The notes: generated from the letters alone by a model not told the origin. Positions 23,901 to 37,600 are shown, numbered from the stretch's first letter. The stretch: DNA of 64,000 nt from Torreya grandis (GCA_037957365.1 JARHVA010000397.1:2830001-2894000), one strand, 5' to 3'. Numbers and translations are program-made.

Positions 23901-26084
23901 AATCAATTTTCCTAGGCCTAAGTCCAATTATTTGTTCCAATGCACCTCTTATTCTCAAGATCAAGTCACTACTCATTAAGGACTAAGACAGGTCCAAACC
24001 ACTATCTATAGGTGCAAACCAAGACTTGATTCAAAAGTGTGGACTCTATATTCATGTTGAATTTATAATTTAATCCAGTCATGATTTTAATTCTCTTATA
24101 AAAAATCAAACTAACATCATTTTATGTTTAGGCCCTCAACAAGTACCCTTCTACCTTGACCATGACATTCATGCTTTAAGCCTACTATAGGTGATTAGGT
24201 GGTGTTTATGGTTTGTTTTATAGTGATATATCTTCCAATTAATGTCCTAGAAATCACCAAACACTATATTTGTCCTTTAGGTATCAAAACAAGGCCTAAA
24301 CTCCAACTTCTAACTCATTATTCACTAACCCAGCTATAGGTGCTCCTTCTTAGGCCAACATATGATTAGGGAAGGGCTTAGGAAGTCTCAAAACATCAAA
24401 TTCCAATTTTTCAATATCATTTATAGATTATGAATTATATTTAGACTAGTTTGGATGGTTTTAACTTTCTTTCATAGGTGAGGATCATCAAAATGGAGTG
24501 CAAGACCACTTTTCCATCTATAACCTATAGATATCACTATTCAAATTCAGTGATTTTTGGCAACTTGTAAGCTTGTTTAAACTCCATATCCACTCCTCTT
24601 TTATCCTTAAAATTTTTAATGTGTGTTATTGGTTGAAAGGGATATAAATAAAAACAAAAAAGGGCATTATAAACATATTTGGTCATGATAAATGTTATTG
24701 TAAAGAAGCCCTAGGATCTTTATTTTGGTCCTTTAGGGACTGAGAGACCAAAACTCAGTCACTTGATACTTTGAAAGAATATAACACCTCAATTTGATAT
24801 AAAATCACATAAAATGGTTTAGGATTATACCCTATATCTAATTAGTACTTGGAACTCCCTTAGAACCTTATTGACTATGGTTAACATGATGTAATCAGGC
24901 TATTGTAGATGAAGGTTTGACTGTGATATGCAGGCAAGAACATGAAAGATAAATAAAATGTAAGGATGAGACTTTAAAAGGATATATAGTTTATTTTATA
25001 GCCCTTAATTGAAAAATATTCATTGATGACACTTGGAAACATCTGCACAACACCTTCAATAGCACCTGTAGGTGCACATTCCTAAGTATAGAGTAGTTGG
25101 GAGCACATATAAGCCTAGAAGAGGATTTTACAAGTACTTGATATTTAAAAAATAATAATAAGCATGTTAATTTATTTAAAATCATGTATAATCACTTGAA
25201 AAAAATAAACCCATCAATCCAAAATAAAAAAATTTGAGACAAGCTCAAATGGTGACCCCTTCATGGTTGCAAATAAAATACCTAGAGTGTTCACCATTGT
25301 TCATAAAGGAAGAAGCACCAATATAAGACTTATTTATATGAAATTAAATGGAAATATATTAATATCCACCCCCAAAATCACTCTTCCCAATTCTACCTGT
25401 ACAACCCATACCAAGTGATTAAATCTGCCCTTCCTTAGCATACCAATGGAAAATGAAGGAAAAGAAGTTGGAAATGGATATCCTATGAAATTTTATGAAA
25501 AAAAATGTTAATATGACCTTTGGGGAGGTGAATAGACACTCCAACACATTTTCAACTAATGGTGGTCTTGAAAAGTCCATACAAGTGCACAAAAACTCTT
25601 ATTTTGGAGGAAAAACTACCCATTATTGATCATAACAGACTTCTAACTATCACCTAACTGATTATAACATGATTTAACCTTATAAACATTTATATAAACC
25701 TTTATTACATATTTTTTAACTCCCACCATCTAAAAAATTTAATTAATTAGCTAAAAAAAAGTGGCCAAATGACCCTTTTACCACACGAGACCTAACAATT
25801 GGCCAACTTATGACTTGTAAACACATTGAAACTTATCAAAGACCATCTTAGGATATTTTTAACACAAATTATCACTTTGACTAAGTTTTACTAGGTTTTA
25901 CCAATGTTGGATTTAGTTTATTGAGCTAGTACAAGGAGGATGGGTTTTAGTAAGGACTATGGGAAGGATAAATGAGACATGTAGGACAGTAGATGACCCC
26001 ATAGGACATATTAAATTTTATCTAAAAGTTTAAAATTATTAGGGATTGACCTAAATTTAAATTGGGTTCAAATTTTATCAATAC
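20992..26084. mobile_element. Unclassified 5.1-kb insertion in the 3' LTR of Element 2
   Basis: The 5' LTR reads GGTTACTAACATTCCC without interruption near 8255. Here the left flank ends GGTTATT (TTATT 20987-20991) and the right flank starts TTACTAACATCCCC (26085-26089), giving a 5-bp TSD with one change. The insertion starts ATTCTCATCAAATTG and ends AATTTTATCAATAC. No LTR pair, poly(A), helitron end or coding domain is visible; the ends are weakly inverted. It contains a perfect 24-bp palindrome at 22366-22389. It could be a decayed non-autonomous element of unknown class. Confidence 0.65.
22366..22389. repeat. 24-bp perfect palindrome
   Basis: Half-site TTCCTAATTAGG followed directly by its reverse complement with no spacer. 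Isolated; no second copy noticed in the window. Confidence 0.9.
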
Positions 26085-26089
26085 TTACT

Positions 26090-27185
26090 AACATCCCCTT
26101 GCAACAAGAAATGAAGCCCTAGATCATGGCACTACAAGAAGAGAAGGCTAGAGGACTAGCCACACCAAGTGATTCAAAAACTCAATCTCAAATCGATGTC
26201 CCATCCTCATAGGGGACTAAATACAATTTTTGAGTCAAATTTGACCCAAATACAAATGGTTTTATAAGGGTAACTAAGAAGAAGATCATGGCAGGTGGTA
26301 AGGAGATCACATACCAAAGGGTAGAGCAATTAACCAATTTAACTCAAAAATAAGGACAAAGGCCTAGAGAAGATCCTATATTTAAAGAGGATCCATTAGA
26401 TTATACCAATCATAGATAGAGTAGATATAATAATATATCAAGAGCATTAAATAAAAAAATAAAAACTTGAAAGATTAGGCTATCTTATTTATTCTAGAAG
26501 CTATGGTTAATATGTTTGAAGCTACTTTGTATGACATGTTCAAATCCTTAATATCTATGAGGTATATATAGGATGTAGTGAGAGAAAAAAGATATTATCG
26601 ATAAGAACTAAGTATCTCAATGGAAAAAATCATACAAGGTGAAGGACTTGGTCATTATTTTGACAAAAGACCAAATTCCTAATTTCAAGACAATCAGCCT
26701 AGCCCTCTTGAACATGGTTATGGTTGTATTGATAGAGAAGATCAAGAGTTTGAGTGAATTTTTTAAGAGTCTAGAGGATATTTATGAGGATGGAAGATAA
26801 TTATAAATCAAAATGAGGAATATTTTATGGATTTTAATCATAGACCCAACTGCACAGTCCAATTAGCTTAATCACTAATCAAGAGTTCAAGTATAGGGCT
26901 CATCAAGTCATACAGGAACTAAGAAATCAAATCCAAGGAAAGATAGGGGCTAATAATAATAGGATATTAGACATGATCTTGAATGTAGAGGAGAAGATTG
27001 GTTAAGCTAGGAGCATCAGAGAAGCACTAAATAGAGATGGCAGGGACTTCAGAGACTTGATAGATTAGGAAGATGAGCATTTCAGAGAACCTATCATCAA
27101 CCTCAAATTGATTGATGAATAACATGAAAAGGTAATGCAGATCCTATAATAGAAACAAGAGACTACAACAAAAATGGATACCTAA
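26090..27185 (+). pseudogene. LTR-borne reading frame, copy 2, C-terminal third
   Basis: Continuation of the frame at 19003. It holds the helical, coiled-coil-like C-terminal part and the conserved terminal segment IINLKLIDE near 27100-27120. The TGA that ends copy 1 is TGG here; the next stop, TAA, is at about 27183-27185. Multiple stops lie inside. Confidence 0.6.
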
Positions 27186-27410
27186 ATATAAATTAGTTGA
27201 CTTAAGTATATTCTTTTGTAACTTGATATGTACATTTTTGAAAAGAGAATATTATTTTTGTAAAGGCATGTGCAAATTATAAATCACATTGCCTATAGGT
27301 CATTCCATTAGGAAATGTCAAAATTATATAACTTTGTAAAATGATAGTTGTCCTTAATACTTATACAAATATCATTGGACATGATTGATTGAGATAATCC
27401 CTTAATAATC

Positions 27411-27420
27411 TATATAAGGG
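27411..27420 (+). promoter_or_regulatory. TATA-like site P2 in the 3' LTR
   Basis: TATATAAGGG at the position matching 9870-9880 of the 5' LTR, about 225 bp after the end of the LTR frame. Confidence 0.45.
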
Positions 27421-27876
27421 GTATTATCAAATGAAAAAGAGGAGGGAGTTTTGAGCAAGAAAATGTTATGCAAGATTTTGGAGTAATCAATACAAGCAGA
27501 GAATTTTAAAAAGTTGGTCTCATTTGTCTATGTGATTTTTAGTATGGTTGCTCTCTCACTTGTCTAGTATAATATTCAGATTTGAATGTTTCTTATGAAT
27601 TCTTGATGTGCACCTTTTAAATGTAGAGTTGGTAATTTGTGCTAATGCTAGATTGATTGAATGATATTTGATTCATTTCAATTTATTTTCTTTGCTTATA
27701 GATGTGCTTAAGTTATTTAACTACATGAGTAAATCTTTAAAGTGAATTTGGTTCTTATTTACAATATTTCTAATTTCCTTAGATGTTTATCTGATGTGTG
27801 ATATGATTTGAACTTAATTTGTTTCACATAATACATTGGTTTTAAGTGCATGTTTAGATGAAATTTGAACTTTGTC

Positions 27877-27881
27877 ATAAC
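27877..27881. other. Target-site duplication of Element 3, left (ATAAC)
   Basis: ATAAC here and ATAAT at 53661-53665 flank Element 3. The uninterrupted 5' LTR reads CATAATGTCT at the equivalent place (10333). Confidence 0.8.
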
Positions 27882-29409
27882 TTTTTCAATAAAATTTTGC
27901 ATAATTTTCTTGTTTATAAAGATGTAAAACTTTAAATAAGGGTGAGTTTAGTAGAACTTTGATATTTTCTACATGCATGATCTAGATAATTATCGATACT
28001 CATCTTTGTCTAGGGAGGATGACCTATAGATAAGAAAACAAACTAGAAAATGATGGATTAGTGAAATAGTAGGGTGGATTGCCTAGCATTAGCTAGATCC
28101 AAGAAGCATAAGCTTACTTTGAGACTGTCAATCCACACTTAAAAAAAATTAAGTTATACTAAGTTGAAAATAGGTGCTCACATGAAATAATAGAAGGTAA
28201 TAAAATCAAATACAAGAAATGCTTAAAAATAAACAAGTGATTTTGATTTAAAATAGAAATAAATGATTTAATACTAATACTAAATCACTCAAAGTAGATT
28301 AAAAAAAATTTGAATTTATGTGATAAAATAAAAACTCAAAAAGTAGAATTTGGGTACAGGTAGATGGGTCAAATCAACTTTTAGTTATGAAAATGGATAC
28401 ATAGTGACCATTGGCAGTTGGGTGTGACCATCATCAGTTAAGTGACCATCAATAGTTATTAATCATTGATAATTAAGAAAGACCATCAATAATTAGGAAA
28501 GTCCATTGGTGATTAATAAAGATGGTAAGCAATTATTGTTAGATGTGGTTTGGGAAGAGAAGTATGTTGGGGAGGTTATAAAGAGGTTTCAAGAGTGGTG
28601 TTTCAATTGAATGTTGGTTGTGAGGCAGAAAGTAATTCTCAAAGGTATCTAGTTCAGGGATTTGATATTTAGGTGAGTGAGAATGGTTTGTAGGAGGTGA
28701 AGTGTCTATAGTTTCAAAACTCCAACATAAGGAAATGAGATGGAAGGGAAATGACACAAGTAATGAAATAGATAGAGCTAATTACTGAATCTTGATATAA
28801 AAAAATAGATACTTAGATTTTAGGTGTTACTAGTCTGAAGAATGTTAGTGTTGATCTTAAAGAAATGTTAGTAGAATAACGGTACCTTGGCTCAAGATAG
28901 TGAGTTACCAAAGTACCCTAATCCTTTGACCAAGTTATTGGTTTGTTGGGAAGCTTCTAGATTTTCTTGAGAGTCAGAATCTCTTACCCCTTAAATCCAT
29001 CTTTCAACCTTCTCCTCTTCTTTTCATATAGGGGAAAAGGAGGTTAAAATGAAGAGTTTAACAAATGATTTATCAAATAGTTTAACCAATAGTCTAATCA
29101 TGAATCTATCATGCAAATAGTAGACTAAAATTAGATAATTGTTAATCAATGAGTGAGTTGCAATCAAATTTTAGTTGATTCCTTTGATCATGTAAGAGCT
29201 CAAGTAATCATAAGCAGTCTTGGTCAACCATTGGTAGCTAAGGGTTGACCATTTATGGTTAGGAAGACATAGTCAAAATGGCTAAAACTAGTAATTTTCA
29301 ATTATTTTTGGTGATTAAAAGGTTGGGAAATGGTCCAAGGGGGCCAAGGGGTGTTTGGAGGGTTAATGTGACATCTATAACCATAGTGTATGGTTTTATA
29401 GTGTCTACA
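27882..29409 (-). repeat. Element 3 LTR, left copy (3' LTR in element orientation)
   Basis: Aligns end to end with 52129-53660, by eye roughly four bases in five. Shared landmarks: AATAAAATTTTG, ACCTTGGCTCAAGATAGTGA, and CCAAGGGGGCCAAGGGGTGT. It includes runs of the GACCATCRATGGTTA motif at 28385-28520 and 29215-29265. Small frames inside it have no support as genes. Confidence 0.88.
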
Positions 29410-29426
29410 TTTTGCCCATTTTTGTT
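29410..29426 (-). other. Polypurine tract of Element 3
   Basis: On the minus strand AACAAAAATGGGCAAAA directly precedes the TGTAGAC start of the 3' LTR. It is purine-rich with one T and two C bases, so it is degraded. Confidence 0.6.
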
Positions 29427-31268
29427 ATGTAGTTTGTATCATCAAGTTGCAAAACAAAAAATGAAATTTGAGAGAAGGTTGGATGTCCCAAGTATGGGAG
29501 GAGGTGTTCCCCCTTAAACTATAAATTTATGAGGTGAAACAGAGTCAGTGGAAAGTTTGACAAGTGGATAAGTGGATAAAAAAATGGGTGGCAGGTGAAA
29601 AGTTTGGCTAATTAGGCATTTAAGTGCGAACAAGCATAAAGAATGTGACTAAGTGCAATATTATAGATCACATATAGACTAGGTTTCCATAGTTGATGTA
29701 GGTTGTAAAATAAGGTTGGACTAGAAGGATAGGTGATAGGGTAACCAAGACATAGTGTTAGGCATATCTAATTTGGGTTACACCTATAAACTCAAGTCTC
29801 ATAGGCAAGGTTGATGCATCACAGATATCCAAAAATTAGATGTGATCTTGGGAAAAAAAATAGCTAGATGTGTTAAGACTATAAAGGGTCATGATTCGAG
29901 GCACCTAAATGGTTGGTGCACAAAAATAGTGATAGCTCATCAATCATGGAAAGGTAATCGATGTGGTCAAAATGATTGAGGCAAAGTTACCATAAAAGGT
30001 GTGAAAGGTGGGTCAAAATGACCAAAGTTAAGGTTAATTAGTTGGTTGATTAGTGGAGAATGAGGTGCTCTCTAATGGGTGCATGTTTTTGGAAAGGTGG
30101 TTGTTTGGAAAAGTGTGGTTAGAGTGGAAAAATCCTATAGGGTTTGACCACCGATGATCAGGGTTGACCGTCAGTGGTCACCTAGTGACCTTTAATGGTC
30201 AGGAATAAGCCCTAAAAGGGTTACCATTAAAATTCAAATCAAACTTTAATTTTCTCATTTTCAATTTAACCCATGGTGTTTTCTCATTATTTGTTTTATA
30301 TAAAAATTAAAATGAATTATCTTATGCCAGTTGAGTGTAGATTATGAGTGTGACTGAGTGAGGGTTGACTGAAGCTAGATGGTGTGAGGTGAAGAGAGTC
30401 TAAATTGGGCTAGGGTAAGAGGTGAGCTAGTGAGGATGTAGTGAGGTAGAAGTAGAGCATACGGCCAAGTGGTGGTAGTGGTAATAAGGCTTCCACCATG
30501 ATGGAGGATATGGAATGAGGTAGGGGAAGAAATTGAATTTGAAATTGGTTTTGTGATTTTTATTATTTTGTTTGGGTGGGTATACATTGGAAATTAGGTG
30601 GGTATTTAAGTTTTTTGTATGAATTGGGTATTGGGTGGGTAAATTATGGGTAGGAATGAAGGTAAGCAAGTTTTTTATAAGTTTTAGGTAGAAATGTAAT
30701 ATTTCTATTGATTATTGTAGGTTGGGGTAGGTTGGAAATTAGGGTTTGGTCACTAGTGGTCACCACACAGTGACTATTAGTGGTTGATAAGAAACCATAG
30801 AATGGTTAATATGCAGACCATCAGTGATCCACCACCTTAACCATTAGTGGTCAAGGGTTGATCAATAATGGTCCTCATAAGGAACCATTGATGTTCAACA
30901 CTCAACCATTAGTGGTTGGTATAAGGTTATGAAATGGGGTATAAAAGGGTAGAGGAATGGGTAAATAGATGTTTTGGATATAGGTGATGGTTTAGTCATA
31001 GGTAAAGGTATGGTTTAGGTAGAAATAGAGAAGTGTGGGGTAGATGAGGTGAATAGGTTAAGGTAGGGGGTAGGGTTAATAGGTAGAAGGAAAGAAAAGA
31101 TAATGGATGAAGGTAGGAGTAGGTAAGGGTTTGGTTAAACCTAAAAAATGGTGTAAGGTAGAAGTGAGTAGGGGTAGGGATAATAGGTAAAATACATATG
31201 CATTGGTTAAAAGGGTAAGGAAAACTAAGGGAAAAAATTTAACCTTGTAGGTAAGGGAGTAGTTACAT
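29427..31268. other. 3' region of Element 3, non-coding part
   Basis: No frame supported; G-rich with many GGTAGG and GGTTAG runs on the plus strand (30950-31250). Two clusters of the palindromic GACCAYTGRTGGTCA-type motif lie at 30135-30205 and 30750-30920. Confidence 0.55.
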
Positions 31269-31994
31269 ATGCAAGACCAAGTACCTCCACTTTTGAATGA
31301 GGTACATAGGTCTATGAGGGATCAAGAGTGGTAACATGTGACTATAGTGGGCCTAGGTTGTATGATATCTTACTAGCACATGTCAAGAGATGTGAATCAT
31401 ATTGGTAGCCTTCATTAAGAGATGGGACCTATCTACCAACACCTTCTTGCTACCAACTGGAGAGATTACAATCTTATTAGAGGACATTCATCAGATTCTA
31501 TGGTTTTTGATATGTAGTGAGATAATAGAGAATATTGATAGTGAGGAGTGAGATTTGCACATGGATTATTTATTTGATGAAAAAAAATTTCATGCTAGGT
31601 GGCACACATGATTTTTTCATTGTGTACCTATGTATCACATGGATAGGGAAGGGAGATGACTTGTCATGATGATGATGATAGCCATTACTTGATATGCACT
31701 CCCAGATTCTAGTAGTGGTATATTTCCCTTTTTATTGCTTAGTATTATTTTTGGCATGATGATTAACCATATAATGTTTATTTGGTCCCCAATTTTTATT
31801 AGTGTAGATCTATCAAGAGCTCTAGTGATACAAAGTACACAAGAGGTATGTCATTAGCATTAGGTTTATTTTACACTATTAGGCATATGAGCACATTAGG
31901 GTGTTATGACCAAGTGGATTTACATGGAAAGCATGGGATCAGGGGGACTTCAAAGTGGGATTTATGAGGTGGAGAGGTGATTAAACATTGATAG
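31269..31994 (+). pseudogene. Plant mobile domain (PMD) pseudogene, N-terminal part
   Basis: PMD proteins (aminotransferase-like, PF10536) occur as host silencing factors such as MAIN/MAIL1 and inside MULE and gypsy elements. Starting at ATG 31269 there is a VPPLLNEVHRS segment. In a shifted frame from 31408 comes the signature: AFIKRWDLSTNTFLLPTGEI, then TILLEDIHQIL, matching the family's RW-x-x-x-T-x-T-F-x-L-P-x-G-E-x-T-x-x-L-E-D-V pattern. Stops and shifts follow. The gene is on the plus strand, antisense to Element 3, in its long 3' region, where Tat elements are known to carry antisense accessory frames. The solo LTR at 32000 splits it; the remainder is at 38825. Confidence 0.75.
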
Positions 31995-31999
31995 CACTA
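31995..31999. other. Target-site duplication CACTA, left of the solo LTR
   Basis: CACTA precedes TTGAGGTCAAC and recurs at 38820-38824 after GCATCAACAAG. Confidence 0.85.
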
Positions 32000-32882
32000 T
32001 TGAGGTCAACATACCCCCATTGTTAAAAAATGAGGACCTATGTGTCAAATTATATAAATTACACCTTAACACTAAAAATTCACTTGATTAGAGTGTCATT
32101 AATATGTTTTTACATTATCTTCTTTTGAATATCATCCACACCTTCACTTGGGTTAGCTTATTTTCACTCATGGTTCTGGTTTAATCCTACCTAATGTTGC
32201 TAACAGTGGATCTTCTTGTATCAAGTTACAGCTTCTAGAAACCCTCCTTTAGGATACCCTAGCACAAGTTATTTTTGAACCAATTCAAAATTAGTGAGAA
32301 TAAGTTACATGGGAACACTCTAAAAATTACATGGACTTAAATTTAATTTTTATACTAAGGCTTGGGTGTGTTTTTAAATATAACCAAATCTTAGTCTAAA
32401 AACTATATACTTGGTATCTTCATGTCCCAAGCCCCTTGTTCTTTTTTATTTTAGCATGGTCTAAATTTAATGTTTGTAGGGTAATTTTATTAGATCCTAT
32501 CTTGGTCCAACTCTACTATTTGCATGGTCCCTCCCATCATAAACTTAGACTAATATCTTAGTCCTAAGGCCCCATTCATCTTTATTAACATAAACAAGGC
32601 CTTAGTCCTAAGACTTTAACCTAAGTCCTTTTATGTTTTTGAGTCATAATTTAAGTCATGTGCTTCTTTTTAGGATCAATGACCCATGTTTAATTAGACA
32701 AAGTTGATCAAATGGAGTGAGATGAGCCTGATCTACCTAAGACTTTAACCCACGGGACTAATCTCGCTTGACTCCATAGATCGAGATCAATGACCCACAT
32801 TCATGAAAATGCTAAAGATTCAATGGAGAGAGATCATCATGGATCAAAATGGGTTCTTTTTTTATTATAACGTAGACTTATC

Positions 32883-32950
32883 TTAAGTTTTACCCTAAGT
32901 TTTTATTATATTTATCAATATAATGAAACCTTAGGATAAAACTTATGTTA
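32883..32950. repeat. Long imperfect hairpin in the solo LTR
   Basis: CTTAAGTTTTACCCTAAG and the complement-like CTTAGGATAAAACTTATG flank an AT-rich centre that is itself self-complementary (TATTATATTTATCAATATAA). A longer version of the hairpin at 5017-5060. Confidence 0.7.
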
Positions 32951-33180
32951 TGACTTTAATTATTTGAAGGATCTTCATTTTATTGTGTTTTATTGACCTA
33001 TGTTAAATACTTATGTTATACTTTGGTCTAAATTCTAATTGGTCCCTAGCTCACTTAATCCATTTATAAATGTAGGAGGCAATGATGTCTAACTACCCAG
33101 ATCATAATTGATAACCCACATTTACTTGGGTAAGGAATGATTTATATTGATTCAAATTTCTTATGGGACCTAATATATTT

Positions 33181-33480
33181 CACAATCTTAAATTTGATGT
33201 TCTCACAACCATCAATTGATGTCCATGAGGTCATCATTGACATCTGCAAGACCATCAAATTTTAACCCCTATGAATAATTGTGTGATCTTAAATTTGATG
33301 TTCTCGTAACCATCAAATGACATCCATGAGGCCATCATTGATGTCTATGAGACCATAAAATTTTAAAAACTATATTTAATTATATTCTTAAATTTGACAT
33401 TCTCATGACCATTAATAAATGTTTGTGAGGCTACCATTGACATCTGTGAGACCACCAAAATTCAAGCTCAGTAACCAATC
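33181..33480 (+). repeat. Three tandem ~100-bp units in the solo LTR
   Basis: Each unit starts near CTTAAATTTGAYRTTCTC and continues ACCATCAA, GAGGYCATCATTGA and GAGACCAYMAAA. Units begin at about 33187, 33293 and 33389. Absent from both Element 2 LTRs. Confidence 0.8.
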
Positions 33481-34388
33481 TCATTTGGAGAATAAGCATG
33501 CTTAGGATTATGCAATTCACTATTAAAATTGATCTTTTATTAGCTTTTAACCTACCATAAATTAATTGGATCTATTTGAATCCATGGTTTGACCCAAGAT
33601 CCTTCTAACTAAGTTTAAACTTGCATGGGAGAAATCATAAACACCATAGACTTAGATTAAATATTAATGTAATATTTAGTCACGTTTTTAAAATTTGACC
33701 AAACCTTAGTCTAAAATATTATGCTTGGTCCATATATATCCTATGATCTTTTGGTCTATTTTATTGGCTTGATATAACTAATGTAGGGTCCTATTGTTAT
33801 AGGACTTAGCCTAGAGCTTTTACCTTAAATTTTTATCATGTTTATTAATACAATAAAACCTTAGGTTAAAAACCTTACATTCAGTCCCTTTTATTATATG
33901 ATCCAAACCTATCTTAAATATTTTAGCATAATGTTCATTTCATGTTTATTAACATAAAATAAAACCGCAGTATAAAGTATTTAGGCTAATTTCTTTATGT
34001 ATCCTAACCCTAACTTAAACCATGGGCATTTTTATAGAATCTACAGATCATATTCACTTGGATGGGATCGATCTGATGGAGCATAGCCAAGTCAAGATTT
34101 TAATAGAACCTCTAAGATGGCAAGAAGGTGACAAGTGTCATGGTCATGACCAAAGAAATAACAATCACTAATGGTGTACAAATCTCAAGATTGAGATCAT
34201 CGATTTGCATTGATCTATGTAAAATGATCCAATAGAGCAAGACAAGGTAGATCTTAAATGGCAATGATCATGTTTTCAAATATTAATGAATAATCTACTA
34301 CAAAAAGTGTCATGTAGATGCCATATCAATGCCACATGGGTAGAAAGTGACAAAACCAAAGATTTTTGTGACCTTAGAAAAGAAAAGG

Positions 34389-34397
34389 TATAAATGT
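34389..34397 (+). promoter_or_regulatory. TATA box P1 in the solo LTR
   Basis: GGTATAAATG, 239 bp before ATG 34628; corresponds to 6009 and 18766. Confidence 0.6.
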
Positions 34398-34627
34398 GAA
34401 GGTCGAAATCAAATATAAGGCACAAACTCACTCAAATTCAAAAGACCATCACCATTAGAGATAAAAAAAGACTTTTATAAAATCCTTAGCATCTCCAAAA
34501 TCCCTAATTCAATCCCAAAGTGACCAAATTCAAGCCTGAGAGAGTTAAATTTCCATTTAAGCAAGTAAAAACTAATCTAGAGGTAAATTATAGACCATTA
34601 ATGAGAAAATTTTGAAAACTCATAGTC

Positions 34628-37600
34628 ATGGTAGCTCAAAAAAACTTAGAGAGGGAATATATCTCTATATTAGCATAAATTTAGAAGGGAGAGTCTTTAA
34701 AGATACCAAATTTGATGTTATATGCTTAAACATAGGAGATAATAACTAGCCCAAGCTTTTTTGGACCATTGACGTATTTTTAACCATTACAAGAGAGGAT
34801 GAAAATATTGCATTAGTCAATTGGAGATATTATGACTTGGTCACCATTCAAATCACAAGTCTTCACTATGTGATAACAAATCTAGAGGTATTATATTACA
34901 TCAATGTTATTTCTCCTATTTTTAAGGATTGTAAAATTGATGAAGACATGATAATACATGAGCATAATTTTAGAATAATTGATTATATCTCCCCTATTTC
35001 CTTTGATAATTACTATAAGCTACCCAATCCTTAGGTGGATTTACCCATAATCATAGAACGCTCCAATAAGAATGACCTAAAAAATATCCTTATCCCATGG
35101 TTATATTCAGGAACCCAAGTAGTCTCTGACCTCAATGGAAGGATCCCAATCACCCAATTTAGGTATGGTATTAATATTATTATGACATTACTAAATAGAT
35201 TATCTAAAAACCCCTTCACTACCTATGTCAACAAAATATGGGTCCCTTTTGTGTATTTTATGGTTGAGAAAGGGATTACTCCCTTTCTTAGAAAGATGAT
35301 CAATATCTACTTCAAACAATAATTCTCTACAATAAATAAGAAAACTAGAAAGAATTTTGATATGATGTCTTATCTTTTGGATGCCTTGCTAGCCACTACC
35401 AAAATCCTTAGCATAAAAGAATGGTCACCTGATGGGACCATATTCCAAATTGCATATATTCAAGTACAAGGACCATATTTATTTCATATGTGAATACATA
35501 TAGCTAGCCTTAGTTAAATCCATTACAACTATTTTTATGATGAAGGTAAACCCTTTGATCAAGAAATATGTTGAGCTAATTAGGTACATTTGGCTATATC
35601 CATATTGCACTATAGTCTAGATAGAAGGAAATATGAGCCAAACCCTTAGGTTATCAGTCCATGTACCTAAAAATTTGGTAGAGTAGGATGTAATTTAACT
35701 ACTATTCCATGGCATAGATAACATATGTAAAATCAAAAGGAAAGGAGTGATCCAGTCCTTTCCTTTAACTATTAGTAAGACAATGTTCTAAAATTGGGAC
35801 CATGTAGAGACTATCTCCAAAAATAGGTCCTCCTTCAATCTGTAAATTGATGAAATGAGACAATGGGACCCTTATGAAAGGGTTATAAAACATTTGAAGG
35901 CCAAATATATTATCATGACCTATGAACATCACCTTGGTGTCTATGATCACTTGTACACTAAAGCATCCTCCTTCACTGAAGTGATAGCAAGATTAAAGAA
36001 GATTAATATTAAGCTAGAGGCTAGGCTGTTGAGAGTGAAAAAACCAACTAAGGATATATGGTAGATGGGGCCCAAGCAATACCATTTACTACCAAGTCCA
36101 TCCTCTATATCCCCTCCATCACAACCATAAGCAAAGACATAATAACCCAAAGCACAAGTTATGCAAGGGCCAGAAGAAAAGAGACCTAAGGAGAGGAGAC
36201 CCAATGAAGTAGCATCATCTTCAATATTTCCTAAAGAACTAGAGTTACAAGTTGAATAATTTGACATAATTGTATTAGGCCCTAAGTAGATAGTAGAAGA
36301 TGACCTAAAGGCACTGGCTAGTGCCTACCAGTCAGATGAATAATAAGTATAAATAGAATAACCTCAGTCCCAAATTAAGGAGGAAGCATAAGAAGAAAAG
36401 GGAAAGGAAGTATATTTGGACTTAGTTCTTGTTGTAACCTATCCCAAAAGGAAAGCTGAGTTATCTCACATTCAAGTAGGAGGCAAGAAGCCAAAGTTGA
36501 CTTCCACTCAACTTTGGAGTGAAATAAAAAATTTCAATGATGATAATCCAATTTATGGCCCCTCCATACCAAAGTACTTCATATATGGCAGGTTGTAAAA
36601 GGTTCCAACCATGCAGCACCATTAGTCTATTAAAATGTTTGTTAACATCCATGTGCATGATGAACTCAAGCCTTGTATTTTGGCTTTGAAACAATAGGAA
36701 AAATAAAGATGCATGACTACCCTTGGAGAGCCAAGTGGAACATAGAAGGAATGGTCCTAAAACTTTAAGTAGAGCACAAGTTGAGATCCTTAATCCTCAA
36801 GTGATAGAATCATTAGTGAGAGTTTAGTTCAATCCAAAGATGGCTAGCATGGAGAGAGTAATTGAGAATAAATCCATGGTTAAATTTGAATAGTTCACCT
36901 TTTATAAGATTGAACATTTTGTTGGTCTAAATCTAATAGTAAGGTAAAAGCTAGGATAAGATAATATATTTGAGAAGAAGATCCTTGAAGTGGCCCAAGA
37001 TCAAAATGATTAGTTGCAAACAATGATCAAGGGAATATTGAAATAAAATAAGTATTTTAAAGATTTTGTTGTCTTATAAATTCATGAGGATATATTTAAG
37101 AAGTTTGAAGACACCATGGATAACCTATTCATCTCTTTAAAAGTAGTCAGGACCAGACAAAGAGAAATAGAGAAGAACATTTCTAAAGCAACAGGCCAAA
37201 TTGGCTAATGGCAAACTACAAATATTTAGGTTGAAGACTTGATTAAGGCATTGTCAGAGAATTTGGTTCCAAATTTTATAACTGTCAGCAAGGCACATTT
37301 GAATATGTCCATAGCCATATTGGTTGATAAGATTGAGGCCATAGACAATTAGTATACAAGAATGAAAGACCTTGTCAAAGACTTTAAACAACTAGAAGAT
37401 GGAACATCTCATATCTTAGATAGCTTGATAAAGGATCCCTCAACTCACTGGGCCTCATAACTAATGAATATTTCAAACATAGGACCTTTTAGTTCATGTA
37501 AGAAGTAAGAAACTAGGGGTAAATCTAGACATAAGATGGTAATAAGAAAGTCATGGCTTACTCCTATCATCCAAGGATAAAATGAGAAATGTCAGGGGAA

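Larger units (their letters stand above)
26085..27881 (+). repeat. 3' LTR of Element 2, second segment
   Basis: Resumes the LTR at TTACTAACATCCCC and runs collinear with 5' LTR bases ~8253-10338, lacking one unit of the 284-bp duplication. It ends ATAAC at the insertion point of Element 3. Confidence 0.85.

Noticed and set aside
20992..26084. Helitron
   Set aside because: No TC start, no CTRR end or terminal hairpin, and the flanks show a duplication that helitrons do not make.
28539..29517. Small frames on both strands in the Element 3 LTR
   Set aside because: Not conserved in the paired LTR as frames; LTR sequence explains them.
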